Numbered from the stretch's first letter, positions 1 through 12,400 are shown. The stretch: DNA of 64,000 bases from Paralvinella palmiformis (GCA_025642065.1 JAODUP010001262.1:1-64000); one strand, 5' to 3'. Notes: generated from the letters alone by a model not told the origin. Made by a program: numbers and translations.

Positions 1-300
1 AATACCAACACCCAAGCGACCGCAAATGCAACATTCGATTGTAAGTAATTTCGAAATTGCACGCAATGATATTTAAGGCATGAAAAAACTATAAATAAAT
101 AACGGCCAAGTGTTAGCACACAACAAGTGGTATTTATATGGCACTATCGCGCATGTTTGTGTTCGATAAAATAATAATACTAATATAATATTTATTGTTA
201 TAAAGTCAATTTATCGAGACATTAATGCAAGACACAACAATGTAATATCATACCAAATATCAAAATGTAAACACTTGAACTGATAAAAACACATAGCATG
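1..300. repeat. Left copy of duplicated 5S spacer
   Basis: This segment is nearly identical to 1279-1578, with an offset of about 1278 bp; only scattered substitutions separate the two. The 5S rRNA gene lies between them, so the pair looks like spacer from adjacent units of a tandem 5S array whose previous unit lies outside the window. Confidence 0.85.
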
Positions 301-1039
301 CGATATATATTATTATATATTAAAGAAGTTGTATACAACTAACCTACAGCTTTTCGTAAATTACGCCGACAACAAAAGAAACAAACACATATTCTCACTG
401 TCTGTTTCTAATTTACCTGTTTTGGCTTCTAGGTGATAGAAACAACACGACACTTGATGTGAATCGATATATAATTGCAATTGAATAAACTCATTCCATC
501 AGGCAAATGTAATAAATGGATGTGGCAAAATTATAATTTATGTAAGAAAACTCCCTGAAAACCGGTGGAATTAGTGCTGAATCTTGTTTATGGTACTAGC
601 TAATTGCTTGCTTACTCGACCTGTTTATTAATAATTAATAAAGGTGGTTGTAATGCCTGGAATCAACACGTTTAATCATTCAGATTGCTCGTTCATCCTT
701 GAGATTGAGCCGTTCTAAATAAATATTTAAACTCCTTATTATCAGTTATTGTAATAATCAATAGGTGTATGTTGTGTTGTTTGGAATACGGGGTTATGTC
801 AGTTTCAGTTACTGCTTGGGTGCATGGATGTATACAGATAATTAGCCGTTTAATGACAATGGGATAGGATGAGAAAACTGGTATGTTTCTTTGACAAAAT
901 ACATCAAATATGGTAAAAGTAGACTTTTATCCGGGAAAAATATTATAAATAAATGAAAATAAATTATAATAAAAAACTGAATACCATCGAAGATAAAGCT
1001 TTGTTAGATAGGTTCAGTTTGTAATGAGAAAATTAAGAT
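301..1039. other. Spacer without recognisable genes
   Basis: AT-rich sequence between the left spacer copy and the 5S gene. I see no coding pattern, RNA gene or repeat shared with the rest of the window. In the array interpretation it is the non-transcribed spacer downstream of the 5S gene. Confidence 0.5.
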
Positions 1040-1043
1040 AAAA
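1040..1043 (-). terminator. Pol III T-run terminator of the 5S gene
   Basis: On the minus strand the 5S sequence runs directly into four T residues, the usual RNA polymerase III stop signal. Confidence 0.7.
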
Positions 1044-1161
1044 GTCTACAGCACTCGGTATTCCCAGGCGGTCACCCATCCAAGTACTAACCGAGCCCGA
1101 TGTTGCTTGACTTCGGTGATCAGACGAGAACCGGTATTTTCAACGTGGTATGGCCGTAGAC
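1044..1161 (-). rRNA. 5S ribosomal RNA
   Basis: The minus strand reads as a full-length metazoan 5S rRNA. It starts GTCTACGGCCATACCACG, contains the internal control region around GTTAGTACTTGGATGGGTGA, and ends CGAGTGCTGTAGAC, so the two ends pair as helix I. Length is 118 nt plus two terminal U from the T-run, matching the normal 120 nt. I see no disruptive change, so it could be functional. It is preceded by a TATA-like box and followed by a T-run, and lies inside a roughly 1.28 kb duplicated unit. The sequence resembles lophotrochozoan 5S genes more than vertebrate ones; that comparison is from memory. Confidence 0.95.
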
Positions 1162-1183
1162 AACAAAGTTTCCTTAGCTAATC

Positions 1184-1190
1184 TATATAA
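1184..1190 (-). promoter_or_regulatory. TATA-like box upstream of the 5S gene
   Basis: Minus strand TTATATA lies about 23-29 nt before the first base of the 5S RNA. That is the spacing of the external TATA-like element reported for many invertebrate 5S genes. It acts alongside the internal control region. Confidence 0.55.
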
Positions 1191-1278
1191 GCCGCATGCT
1201 AACGCATAACTGCTATGTTCACAGAATCGTCTCACATTTTTCAGCATTCTTCGCACGATGCGTAGAAACCTTTTCCCC

Positions 1279-1578
1279 AATACCAACACCAAAGCGACCG
1301 CAACTGCAACATTCGATTGTAAGTAATTTCGAAATTGCACGCAATGATATTTAAGGCATGAATAAACTCTAAATAAATAACGGCTAAGTATAGGCACACA
1401 ACAAGTGGTATTTATATGGCACTATCGCGCATGTTTGTGTTCGATAAAATAATAATACTAATATAATATTTATTGTTATAAAGTCAATTTATCGAGACAT
1501 AAATGCAAGACACAACAATGTAATATCATACATAATGTCCAAATGTTAACACTTGTACTGATACAAACTCATAACATG
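1279..1578. repeat. Right copy of duplicated 5S spacer
   Basis: Second copy of the sequence at 1-300. Homology stops abruptly at the (CT)n run at 1579, which may mark the edge of the 5S array. Confidence 0.85.
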
Positions 1579-1605
1579 CTCTCTCTCTCTCTCTCTCTCT
1601 CTCTC
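1579..1605. repeat. (CT)n microsatellite
   Basis: Uninterrupted CT dinucleotide run at the point where the 5S spacer homology ends. Confidence 0.95.
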
Positions 1606-1889
1606 AATGAGAAAATTAAATTACTGCTTAATTATGCATTCAATAACCAGGCAATCCCTTCAGGAAATTGAAAATCATGCAGAAAAATAGAAACATGTGA
1701 GAAAGAATTTACTAGAGTATTACTATCTAATATCAAAGATAGTTGCCTTACGGATTCTAGGTGATATTTGAAGGTGTATATTTGTATGCCTTAACAACTG
1801 TTCTTTCGGATAACACTCTAAAATACTGTGTTAAGAAGCTGTAATTCTGAAATGAGAATCTCTAAAAGTGCTTCCAAATTTAACACTTT
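1606..1889. other. No recognisable feature
   Basis: Short AT-rich stretch between the (CT)n run and the LINE-A fragment. Nothing supported. Confidence 0.4.
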
Positions 1890-3300
1890 GCTAGTTTTAG
1901 TCATACCTGTTTCTCTGGTAGCACGTTTATTTACATTTTCAATTATATTTAGCGCCCCATCTAAGTTAACAGCGTTGCAACATTGTTCAAAAGAATGATA
2001 CTGGTTGGTACTCTACTCGTTAGTCAATAGTTGTTGGTATTTGTCATCCAAAATCATGCGATAGCCAGATAAATAATTGCTATCATCTTCCTCATTGACA
2101 ACATCTCGAACATTCATTTTACTAAATACAGGTAAATGGTTAACTACGAACTGTGTAAAATCTGCAAAAGAAACAGACAATGTTTTAATTTGATCATATA
2201 TATTTGTAGAACAAATCATATAATCAGCTAAAGGTTTACATATATATGTCATACATATGTATTCACCTTGTTCGTCGCGACATGAACGCCCATTCAGAAT
2301 ATGACCATTGAAATTGGTGCAGAGCGTTACTAGTCCTTTACCATAATTATTGGCAACTAGTTTTATTCATTAACATATTATTAATTTGAACATACTCGAG
2401 GTAGTCCAGGAGATTACCACATCGTGCATTCATATTCCCACGAATAAGGATATCCATATCATTGTTCCCTGTAAAGTTCTTCTTTTAATAACCCTATACC
2501 ACTTTGTTCATTATTACCATATACAAATGATTCATTGGGTGGTAGATATGTGAATACTAATATGATATATCTCCGTGATTAAAATACTATGTATCTATAT
2601 TTAGAAATATAGCAAGGTTAAAGGTTTTGTTCAATTTAATAATACTTTCTCGAAACGAGTTCTTCACAAAACTGCTATTCCACCGGAACACCGGCCGTAT
2701 CGTGAACGACGTGCTCCTTCCATAGTTTAAATGTTTGTGTCTTGAATCCAGTTTGTGAAGTCAACTGCGTTTTCGCTCCATTTCTCTACAATTCCTATGT
2801 TATCGTGTGAGGCTGTGCACATCTCTATGTCTTTCTCTACCTGTCTTCGTCATAGTCCATAGTCATTCCATGCTGTAATTTTCAGCGATCCGTCCATGTT
2901 TTCAACTGGGTCTTGGCCAATGATCTAATAACGGTTCAAATCCATAGTAGATTGGATCAGTGGGTTTATCCTTGTCCATGTATAACAGAAGTTTAGGAGT
3001 ACTCCATGGCGTGAAGGCCATTTTCCACATCAGTGTTCTATCTCATTTGCTTCTCATGTTCTCTTTCACTATTTTCACTCCGTTTTCTACATCAGTGAAA
3101 ATATGTGTTGACTACTAATATCGATCTGAGCTATATCTATTTTACCATTACAATTCAAAACACTTAAAATGAACGGCTTAGTTCGTTCATCAATTAGTTT
3201 AAGCCATAAATAAATATCTGTTTTAACGTTTATTTCATTTTGCTCATTGTAGCCAATTGCAGTTAGCCGTCTACCAAGGAAGTGGTGAAATACACACAAG
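1890..3300 (-). mobile_element. LINE-A fragment (ORF1 start plus endonuclease), decayed
   Basis: Minus-strand remnant of a non-LTR retrotransposon. An ORF1-like piece lies at about 3299-3090 and includes residues TDIYLWLKLIDERTKPFILS. An endonuclease-like segment lies at about 2800-2000, with a SRYGR(C/I)SGGIAV stretch and, further on, ADYMICSTN. Stops and frameshifts are frequent and the middle of ORF1 is missing. The same segments, in the same order, occur on the plus strand at 24311-27320, and homology continues through non-LINE flanking DNA up to the lectin exon at 5463. The LINE was therefore already present when the block was duplicated. Its reverse transcriptase is not in this copy. 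Confidence 0.8.
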
Positions 3301-5462
3301 CTTTACAATGTTAACACGTTTTATTAACTTTTAGAAATTCCCTTATTTAAATTCTTTTGATATTTTCTAGCTCACCTTAGATCACTAGGTATCCACCTTA
3401 TTATTAGTTTTCCGTCACTTCGTTTGAGGTTGCATCGCTATTGAAATATACTGTCATATATTACCAATACAGTTTCAACGCCATTTTCCTGAACTGATAT
3501 GGTGTCACCAGCTTCGTGGTCATAAAGTATTCTTCTTCAGTCAATGTTCATGATTTCTGCAAATTATCATTGACCCTGAAGTAATGGTCAAAAGATGCCA
3601 TTATTTCAAGATGTTCCATCACCGATGACCAGGCGGATATACTTTTATATTTATTTGATTCTTGCGTAGATCACGTTTTATAACTTCAATAATGTATCTA
3701 CTTACATTCAGAAAAAAACATCAGTTCATCTGCTTTGAAGATGTACTATGTTAATTAGGGCGTTTAACGATGTTTGTAAAATTTACAAACGTTTGCACGA
3801 GAATAGATTGGAAGAAAATTGTCGGTAGAAATAATTTCGTAATACCCGTGAATTCATTATTCGCATGTTCGTTTGAAGCGTATTAAAATATGGTTGAATT
3901 ATATTGCAGTAACATTATATGTTTCTATAGTAAACTGTGAAATATTGGCATATACGACTTTATTGATTTCAATGAGCCATAATATCAAAATAGGGCCTAG
4001 ATAAAACAAATTACACAATTACGAATGATAAGTATAATTGACCATAACCGGAGTCTGTACAGACACTAGAAAGAGTTTTACAATGTCTATTATGTCCAAG
4101 CAGAATTTCGTAAGTGATTAAAATAGTTACGTAATCTTAATTCTGCATTTCTCCAACGGTTTCATATTAGAACGAGACGTGTTCGATTTGACATAAATAC
4201 CAAGGGTATTGTGTACTTTCCCATTTTGTCTGGAGTTGTACCTGCAACTAACTGTAGTAGCATACTCTGTTTAAATAAAGTAAAAACTAAATAATTTCAA
4301 AGGGACATTATGTTCACTAAGACATTATATAAATTGAAATTGTGTATCATGAAACTTGTGATAGGCTATAGATAACATGGAAGATTTAACAGCGTATGCG
4401 AAGTTGTGCTGGATGGCAATTCTTTGTCAGATTAAAGACACCATAATATTTTTCAGTAATCGCGTTAAATTCCCTTTATTAAATATTCCGGCATAATCCT
4501 TAATTGCAAACTGCTTTTTATAGTGCAGTTGATCGTAAAGTTCACCTTCATAGCTGAAGTGCATTGTAAATCCTGAGTCATAACCCTATCAGCCCTCAGT
4601 GTATACTCCAATTTCATTTGTTAATAACCCATTTCATAAAAAATCCGAATATCCAAATTAAAATCTGAAATGAAACAAGCGTCTTTGACATATTCAGAGA
4701 TGAACTAGAGATGACTATTGTTGATTTAGATCTCCACACAAGGATTGTTTAACATGCAACCTAGAAAGATCATATTTATTCTAGCTAATAGGCTTATATT
4801 TTAGTAAGTTTTGTTTACTTTTTTTACATGACTAGATCGCTCGTAGATATGTCTTTCAACTGCCAATCCTTTTGGCTATTTCGTTCAGTATGACAAAGGT
4901 TGGTTCACAATTTAATATTTTAAATGCTTATTGGTAAAAATATCTTTCATCAGATGTATTTTGAAATGTATCACAAAATACAAGGTACACTTCGTTACAC
5001 AAATTATTCATTTAAATTATTGTTTGGCTTAAACTATTTTGAGGATAAATCGATATAACTAGGATGGAAAACACATCAAAATACAATACCAGATACACAT
5101 ATAATTATCGGAGATAATACAATTATAGGTAAGGTTTTCCACTCAACAAATAAACACACACACATATATATATACACACACACAGAGATACAGACACGCA
5201 CACACAATCTCTCTGTCTTTCTCCCTCTCTCTGAAATGCGAACTCATACTCTCATTTGTTAAATTAGCAAATTGCCGAATGAAAAAGGTGTATCTATTTA
5301 CTACGTTTGACAGGAGAAAGGCATTGACGTATAGCCAAAAAGATGCTCATATCAAAACATATATTTCACTTTATAATTAATAATCTGAAACATTTCTACT
5401 ACATGGATTGTGTGACGAGGAGAAGGTCCATGCTCTTAACTAATGAAATATCAAAAGTGTTT
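3301..5462. repeat. Non-coding half of inverted duplication block L1
   Basis: No gene is visible. The reverse complement aligns by eye with 22640-24200: for example the stretch at 4205-4285 matches 23697-23775, and the stretch at 3400-3450 matches 24120-24170. A CA/TA/CT-rich tract at 5155-5235 corresponds to the GT/AT tract at 22939-23030 in the other arm. This is the downstream flank of exon B in both arms. Confidence 0.75.
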
Positions 5463-5692
5463 TCACCATTCACATAAAGCTGTAACGTGATTATCTACAC
5501 AGTTGTGATCACTCCACCTATAACTATTAGCCTTCTTCAACCTCACACAATTGGAGCTACTGGTGCCTGGATATGGTTCTTTGGGTTCCCAGTTAGTGTA
5601 CGTAACACGTTCTCCAGAATTTGTCCAGTAGAATTCGTCACGATTACCTCCGTTTGGCCTTTTGGCAGATGTCCAAAATTGATTGAAGGAAT
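5463..5692 (-). CDS. Gene 1 exon 3 (exon B): C-terminal half of CTLD
   Basis: Terminal exon of a secreted PAN-CTLD protein. A minus-strand acceptor (TTTATTCAG) precedes an open frame of 76 codons ending in TGA. Visible CTLD marks are FWTSAK near the start, EFYWTNSGERVTYTNW in the core strand region, NCVRL, then YRWSDHNC and a final VTALCEW. The three cysteines fit the two CTLD disulfides together with exon A. The usual EPN-type calcium motif reads EPY, and the WND position reads WSD, so calcium or sugar binding may be weakened. The exon enters in phase 1, matching the phase 1 end of exon A at 11504. It belongs to duplicated block L1, whose own exon 1 (7.4k) is dead and whose exon A is missing. 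Confidence 0.8.
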
Positions 5693-6760
5693 CTGAATAA
5701 ATAAAAATTAAAATATTTTAGATATCAGCATTTTAATTGGCTTTGTTTTTTGAGGCGGTTGAAAGATTGGCACCATATTGGAGATTAGTTTTCATTTAAT
5801 AACAAATATATCAGTGAATGATGTGTTGTATCACGAACAAGTTGGACTTAGTTTGAAACCAGTTTCGATAAGAGATGTTAATAAAAACTAGATTACTCGG
5901 TTGATGGCACGTGATTGTAGCAACAAAAAACTAGATTACTATAAACCTGAGATAGAACCTATGGATAGACTGGCTCCTGAGTTTAATTTTATCAGGATGT
6001 TGCGATGGTTTTCGTCATTTAATAACGACATCGATGGAGATCCATTAACACTGCGTGTATAGATAATACTATCATTGACAAAGCACACTCAAATTCGCAT
6101 CAAACAAATTAGTCGTATACTTATTCCTTCTTCTGTGAGTGATACACTTAGATTAACATACTTGATCACCAAATAATTATGCGTTAGAACAGCATGTTTG
6201 TCTACGCGAGCAAAACATAGAATACTATACGTAGCTCTCATAATAGTGTCGCCGAAACAAAGTCTCTGCAAGGATGTGGGTGTGTTATACTTTGCGTCTT
6301 AGCAGCATATCTGTTTTCGTAAATATTAACGTATTTGTTCCTCTCTCAACAGAGGACTTAAAGTTATAGAGTTACTCGAAGAAAAACAGATCAAGAACAT
6401 TTAATGACCTATCCCACTGCTTTATCAAAGTTTGATGAAAGACATGAAAGAGGAAACCCACCGAGAAAGCTATGTGTTGATGAAGCGAAGCTCTGATTCT
6501 CAGATAATTGTCACCCAAAATGGAACATTGAAGCGCCATCTAAGGCAATGCGTGGCTGTTCCATGATATTGGATAATAGATTTATAACGAAATAAATGTC
6601 TGTGATATTAAATATTAGTAGCCAGTCTGTCCTCTCAAATTAAATCTAACTTATCACGCCGGCAATATGAGTTAATTGAATATAGTCTAACTTAATATTT
6701 CAAACATAAACCTAGCATTACACTAGTATAATATATTTCTTTATTCTTTATATCAATATT
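5693..6760. repeat. Block L1 intron segment, homologous to three others
   Basis: Sequence upstream of exon B on the minus strand. It has recognisable homologues at 9300-10420 (same orientation), 21640-22400 (inverted) and 33500-34570 (inverted). A short stretch at about 5944-6060 reads as protein-like on the plus strand, antisense to the lectin exon (MDRLAPEFNFIR). Its relatives in the other blocks also keep part of that frame, but stops interrupt it, so I do not call a gene. Confidence 0.75.
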
Positions 6761-6934
6761 ATGTTTGATTTCGAATTATTACAATAAAATGGATCAAATA
6801 ACAGATGCCGTTTTGATATCAAATAAGTATTTATCTAGAAGACAATTTTGGATTTTCTTTTTGGTAATATATTATTACAATTCATGATATAATATTTGGC
6901 ATTAGTTGATTTTCACAAATTGTTCATCAACAAT

Positions 6935-7038
6935 CAGGTAATATTCAAATTACCTGAAATATGTAGGTATTACGACTATTGCTAGCTCAGATTTAATACA
7001 CAATGCATGAAAATTTCAGGTTATATACATATTACCTG
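6935..7038. mobile_element. MITE-like foldback element, copy 1
   Basis: A 104 bp AT-rich element begins CAGGTAATAT and ends ATATTACCTG, a perfect 10 bp terminal inverted repeat. Internal TTACCTGAAA and TTTCAGGTTA motifs form subterminal inverted repeats. A related element at 34972-35064 lies at a different place relative to the lectin exons, which supports mobility. I see no clear target-site duplication. Confidence 0.5.
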
Positions 7039-7349
7039 GCTACTACATATGTATTTGATTGTATGCCTACTTCTTGCATTGGATAACTTTTAACACGATC
7101 TGAGGATTACCATTTACATACCTACAGCTAACGATAACCTCGTAATTCGTTAAGAACAGCTAATGGGTTATACTGTCTGTTAATAACCTAAATTAAGTAT
7201 ATGATAATATGACCAGAATTATTATTCTAGATAATCATTTTATATAATATAGCTGATGCTTCAATATCCTACCTGGATGCGTGTCGTTCCCGGTAATTAC
7301 GTTTCGTCGTTATAGTACACAATACATTATTTGAAATATTTGTTGTTGT

Positions 7350-7415
7350 TCCAATCTTGTCCACATTTACCGTTGACATGTGTTAATTAAAGAATAACAC
7401 TGAGAAGATAAACCC
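7350..7415 (-). pseudogene. Remnant of lectin-family exon 1 (block L1)
   Basis: A short minus-strand stretch matches gene 1 exon 1 around the end of the signal peptide. It includes nucleotides ATGTCAACGGTAAATGTGGA, which match the Val-Asn-Gly-Lys-Cys-Gly segment of gene 1. The frame is broken and the PAN domain is not recognisable downstream. The region upstream on the same strand (7700-7915) resembles the region upstream of gene 1 exon 1, so this is a decayed promoter-plus-exon copy. Confidence 0.55.
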
Positions 7416-7699
7416 TATCGAAGATGTTCCTCTTGTTCAATAATATTTGTAGATAGCGAGTATCAGATATCAGAATCGGTATTTGTTTCAGCATTCCTGT
7501 TGTTGTATTACTTACTGCGTAGGATGCTGAGAACAATTCATCCGAACAAAGTAAATAGTTGTCACCAGGTTGCCATGTATAATGAAGTGTCACGAAGGGT
7601 TCCCAACAATCCTTATACTATTAGCTTTATTATATTTTATCAACTTTGACAGCCATCGGCGTATCGAGACGTAATCAAGATTGTGTATTTACTCGATGT

Positions 7700-7915
7700 A
7701 ACATAGCTGAACTGAGTACTGTTGCAATAAAACAGGTATAAAGAAACATGACTCCTTAGTTAGAAAAAGCGACCTTTTTGGCTCTTCTTTTTCACGGATT
7801 CTCCAATCCTAGAGAGTCTCCATATTGAGTTGGAATTTAATTCACGTGAGTGACTAGCCACACCTAAGGACAACAACAGTTTCGTAATTTCGAATATAAA
7901 TTGACCATTTCAACT
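7700..7915. repeat. Decayed copy of gene 1 upstream region
   Basis: Shares interrupted similarity with 16256-16490, including the motif AATTCACGTGA followed by related sequence. Both lie at a similar distance upstream of an exon 1 copy on the minus strand. Confidence 0.45.
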
Positions 7916-9299
7916 TAGACAGGTGGAAGAATGTGATCATGGGTGCAAGAAATGTATCTTCGTATCAAGTTTTCCAACTGAATACAACAAATTACAGGGG
8001 GAAATGTTCCTTGGCGATGCACATTTCAAAAATAAGCGTACGTTGTACAAATATGTGTGGTTGTGGGTATTTATTTGCTATTAGTAATGTAAATGTACGA
8101 ACGTCTGTGATGTATTGAGTTTCTTATTCTGTTGATCATTTTAAGCAAAGCATTGGCACAATAATAAAACGGTATTTTCACTTTATGGATTCATCAACTT
8201 TCATTATTTCAATTAATTTACTGTATATAATTCTGGATAATGTGCGATTAATATATTAACAAGACATTAGTTATTTATACACTACAATGAAGTTTGCATC
8301 GATATTGATATAAGCATAATTAAAATATTCTTAAACTGTAAAAACATAAAATAATTTCATGAAACTTTCAGGACGACAAAGACGGCAATTATAAGTAACA
8401 TGAAAAGAACTAAAACAACTCCTTTGCTAGTAATTATTGTCAATTAATTATTATTCAATTATTTTGCTCTCGTAACATTCGGAAATAATAATGACCCTTA
8501 AATAAAACTTATTTTCTAATTTAGAATCACCAGGATAAATAACTGAGTATAATAGCATATGTCGTTTCTCATAACACAACTCTCATAAGAGTTGTTGATA
8601 CGTTTTATTGCAATATTTACCAAGTTGGATTGTGATTTATGGTTAGTATTCCATCACTCCGCTCCATAATTCAAATCTGTGATACTCCCCGTATGAACAT
8701 CTTGGACAAATGTTTTCGAAGTCACATTTTTAAATATATTATAGGTGTTCATTGCGTGCTGTCACCGGGGCGCTATTGAAATCCTAGCTACAACCATCCC
8801 AGAGACGAATATCCACAATTACATGACAAGGAAACACATATGTGTATCAGTGCATTGGCATCCATGATAAGTCCACATATTTAGAGTCTATCTATAAGTT
8901 ACTTACATACTGCACAATATGGAAATCGAAATAAACGGTGAACTTTAAACATTGAAAATATTTTGTCAAATCCTGGCTAGATTGTTTTCGAGTTTAGTTC
9001 GTTTTCTTCATATGCCAACACATAATATTGGTGGAACAATTCGTTCGATTCTTCTTTGCATATATATCACAAATAGCATGATTATTGAACATGCAACAGC
9101 TTGGCATATTTCTTAAACTAATCATTACATTATATTCTAAACAAGAAAATAAATCATGCAAATAACTTTATATTTTAATTTCAACATACATCGTTTCCCA
9201 AAGGACTAAATAATACATTTAGTTTAAACATTATTTATTAATCCCAAAACGCGTTAAATGTATACAAATGGGTTTTAACTAATATTTACATTTACGTGT
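7916..9299. other. No recognisable gene
   Basis: AT-rich sequence lying within intron 2 of the gene 1 model. No exon B is found where the homology of block L2 predicts it, just below 9300. A short stretch around 9080-9115 (ATTGAACATGCAACAGCTTG and following) recurs at 9618-9655. Confidence 0.5.
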
Positions 9300-10420
9300 A
9301 TAGATGTAAAAAATCTGCATTTTAATTGTTTTCAGAGTCAGGTGAACGTTTGGCATGATTTTGAATATTTGTTTTCATTTGATAACGAAAGAGCGACTGA
9401 ATAATATGTTCCATATGAGGTGGGATGGGCTTAGTTAAACACCAATTTTTTAACAAATGTTAATAAAACTTGATTATTCCGTTGACGGCAGGTGAGTTAT
9501 ATTCAAAAACTAGAGTCGTATGATACTGAGATGGAAAGGATCAAGAATTTGGTTCCATGGTTAAATGTTATCAGGATTTGACGATGGTCTTTAGTAGTTA
9601 ATAAATACATCAATGATTATTGAACATGCAACAGCTTGGCATATTTCTTAAACTAATCAAATATACAACATCGGATCAACTATGTTATTCTAAAAACTAT
9701 TCCTTCCTCACTGATTCACACATTTAGAAGGATCATTTTCTTTGAAGCCAGATTAATTTGTAAAAGCCTTTGATCACTGTATATACATATTTCCTAGAAC
9801 AACATGTTTCTTTACAATAGCAGAGGCATGGATCACTAAAAGTAGCTCTCATAATATTGCCAACGAAATAATGTTTCTGTAACGATATGGGTGTCTCACT
9901 TTGTTTCTTCCTATTTATAATACAAAGTGTGATATTAAAGCATCACAGTAGGCAATGTGTAGCCAACCCTTTGGCCTCATGTGTAGAGCATAAGATTAGT
10001 TACCTATGGCTATAGTCATTCTATACGGGCGGTCGCAGGTTCGCGACTCGCTTTAATAGGAGGAGTTTCTAATCCAACCAGGCAACTGACACCGTTTTCT
10101 CCACCGAATATGCCATATATTCTAAATTGTGAATTTATTTAGAATAAGTCCCGGTGGCGAAACTAAAAAGTACAGACCATATGCGTCTCCCTTAATTGAG
10201 GATGCCAGCCAAGTTAAAGCCGGTCATTATACGTTTCACACAAAATAAAGAAAATATTTATTTGATATATTGCCAGTAGTTATTCAATATAATTTATCAG
10301 TAGCCAATTTGTCTTTTTAAATTAAATATAATGTATCACGCGCCAATGTGAGTTAATTGTATATAGTGTTACTAAATATTTGCAAAATGAACCTAACACT
10401 AGACCATTATATTGCATTTC
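9300..10420. repeat. Block L2 intron segment that lost its exon B
   Basis: Parallels 5700-6760 in the same orientation and 33500-34480 in inverse orientation. The homology stops right where exon B should begin. It is interrupted by a SINE-like insertion at about 9955-10245 that is absent from the other three blocks. Confidence 0.7.
9955..10245 (+). mobile_element. tRNA-derived SINE-like element (type 3)
   Basis: About 290 bp present in block L2 but not at the matching position in L1, R1 or R2. The left part has a weak A-box-like TGGCCTCATGTG and a good B-box-like GGTTCGCGACTC, as expected for a tRNA-derived head. The remainder ends in an A-rich tail (AAATAAAGAAAATATTTA). I did not find a clear target-site duplication. 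Confidence 0.5.
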
Positions 10421-11503
10421 TGTAATTATGTAACCAACATTATATGCATCAATTAACCTACTAGCATCCTTTTTATGAAATGAGTGTTTATGTAGAAGAC
10501 ATTTGTTTTGCATTTTAGCAATACATTATTAAAAGTATCGATAGAAGGTTTTACTCGTCAGCTAATTCTCATGAATTTCTGACCTACCATGAGCGGTATT
10601 TTTGCAAATGTTAATGATTGTTCATCTACACAATCCACTGAATGTGGGTTATTCTTAATTAACTGAAGGCAGTTGGTACATAACAACTAGATATGTGGGT
10701 ACAATTGTTCAGTAGAGGAAAACCACAGTTGATTATTATGTTAATATCTGAACATATCCTTTCTGGTTTATTTGTTATACATATTTAGAAAGAAGGGGCA
10801 TTTCATATTTTAAAATATGCAACGCTTAGAACAGTAACCAACAATTTTACAATAATAATCACGAAATATACCAGATATTATAGATATAGGGACATAACCC
10901 AAATTACTGGAGCACCGCCATTACTTCTGCACCGGAAGCCAGATTCGAAGACGGGAAGGAGAAATTGAAATGCTATGACGTTACATCAGCGCTCTCTAGA
11001 TTTACGCGGATTATAGTTTCTCTTGAGCGTTAATATCTGAGCCATTTTGAATCATCTTCCTCTTGTCAGATTCCTTCTGGCGTAAACTGATATGATTGTA
11101 TGTCATCCATGACGACATTTTAGCAAGATAATGTTGTTTAGTTCGGGAATAATTATTTGCTCAAACTTGTTTACATGTGTTGTATAGTCGTACAAACTTC
11201 AGGTCAACCGGACACGTTGAAGTGATTTCAACATTCAAGAACTTCAAACTGGCGGTGCCTATAGGCCACTAAAAGTCGATTAATCGGCACTTTGAAATGG
11301 ATTATTTAATAAGTGGGTGATCGTATACACATTTTGACATTAATTATAATGTTTGTGATTATAGCCTTATTAGTCCTCAAACTTTCAAATGAAGGTGGAC
11401 TATCCCGTTAATACAATACAAAATTGTGCAGTAATTAGGTGGATAGTCATGACATTTGTAAATTTTATTGACGATTCACTTATAAAATGATATAAATTGT
11501 TAC
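10421..11503. other. No recognisable gene (intron 2 of gene 1)
   Basis: Unique-looking, moderately AT-rich sequence between block L2 and exon A of gene 1. No ORF with protein-like composition and no RNA gene found. Confidence 0.5.
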
Positions 11504-11674
11504 CAAACAGTGGCAGACAAGCAAGCTGTTCTTCTTCTGATTTGATATCAATTAGATGGGCACCAGGGTAGAGACCTTTGCAGAATACATCGCTTTCGTA
11601 CCAAGTTAAGCCCGTCTTATTGGCTACACAGACACCTGTTCCTAGGTAGTATATCGTATTCTCTGGACACCAGT
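11504..11674 (-). CDS. Gene 1 exon 2 (exon A): N-terminal half of CTLD
   Basis: Open 171 bp exon on the minus strand, flanked by acceptor TACAACTAG and donor G|GTAACA. It enters and leaves in phase 1. The CTLD start WCPEN is followed by GVCVANKTGLTWYESDVFC and then a GAHLID-KSEEEQ stretch, the standard beta1-alpha1-alpha2 portion of a C-type lectin-like domain. Four cysteines are present; the one near the end (LACL) is not in gene 2. Paralogous exons with stops or frameshifts lie at 32908 and 29208, and an intact one is at 49385. No stop or frameshift occurs here. Confidence 0.85.
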
Positions 11675-11734
11675 CTAGTTGTATTGAAAACGGAAAGCAA
11701 CTTTCACAATTAACTTGTTAGGAATGACAAAAAT

Positions 11735-11905
11735 ACATCAACATACACCCATCCCCGTACGTATCTTTCTAACTCAACACATACACAAACAGACCCACAC
11801 AAGCGGATACACACATACACACGCACTCATACATATACATACACATATACCAAAAATGCATGCAACTATACGCACACACTCACATATACATAAACACACA
11901 CATAG
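11735..11905. repeat. Degenerate CA-rich microsatellite
   Basis: Imperfect CA/CATA repeats in intron 1 of gene 1. The inverted homologue at 32705-32815, upstream of the dead exon A at 32908, is a GT-rich tract, so the satellite seed predates the duplication. Confidence 0.8.
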
Positions 11906-11909
11906 AAAG

Positions 11910-12400
11910 AGATTAATCTCAAATATTTAATTCTACCAAGGTTTGTTTCGTATTAAATGGAATTGTCTTGTCTTGAAAGATAAACCGAAAGACATTCGTG
12001 CATCAACATAAGTCAACTGTAGCCAAACTAGTTCCCTTTTTGCCTTCGATTCATGTCTACAAGGTTTTTAGATGGTGGAGTAGTGTGTTAATAAATCAAT
12101 CACTTAGTTTCAAAGGAAGCATATTCAATTATAATTGAGAATTTGATTCTTCAATCTGTACCATCTTATTATTTGAACATGATCAGGATTCGATTATATT
12201 AGTTCCTATAGCCTAGGTATACTTAAACCTAGTACTTTTTCATGGAAAATAGTATAAACTAATTTATGATACTCTAATTATTTACATTTCCCAGTTGAAC
12301 ACTTCATTAAAAAGTCGATGTATAGAACGATATATTATTCTTATGTCTACTGATATAAATATTACGTCAACAATATAAAGCCATTCAAATGAATTTACCC
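11910..12400. repeat. Intron 1 segment with inverted homologue at 32.5-32.7k
   Basis: Matching pieces include the stretch around 11950 against 32630 (AATTCCATTTAATACGAAAA region) and the stretch around 12150 against 32530. This places the gene 1 exon A block and the 31.6-34.8k pseudogene in inverted homology. Confidence 0.65.

Noticed and set aside
1140..1397. Minus-strand ORF of 85 codons next to the 5S gene
   Set aside because: It overlaps the 5S promoter and the duplicated spacer; the equivalent frame is not conserved in the copy at 1-119. Best explained as a chance ORF.
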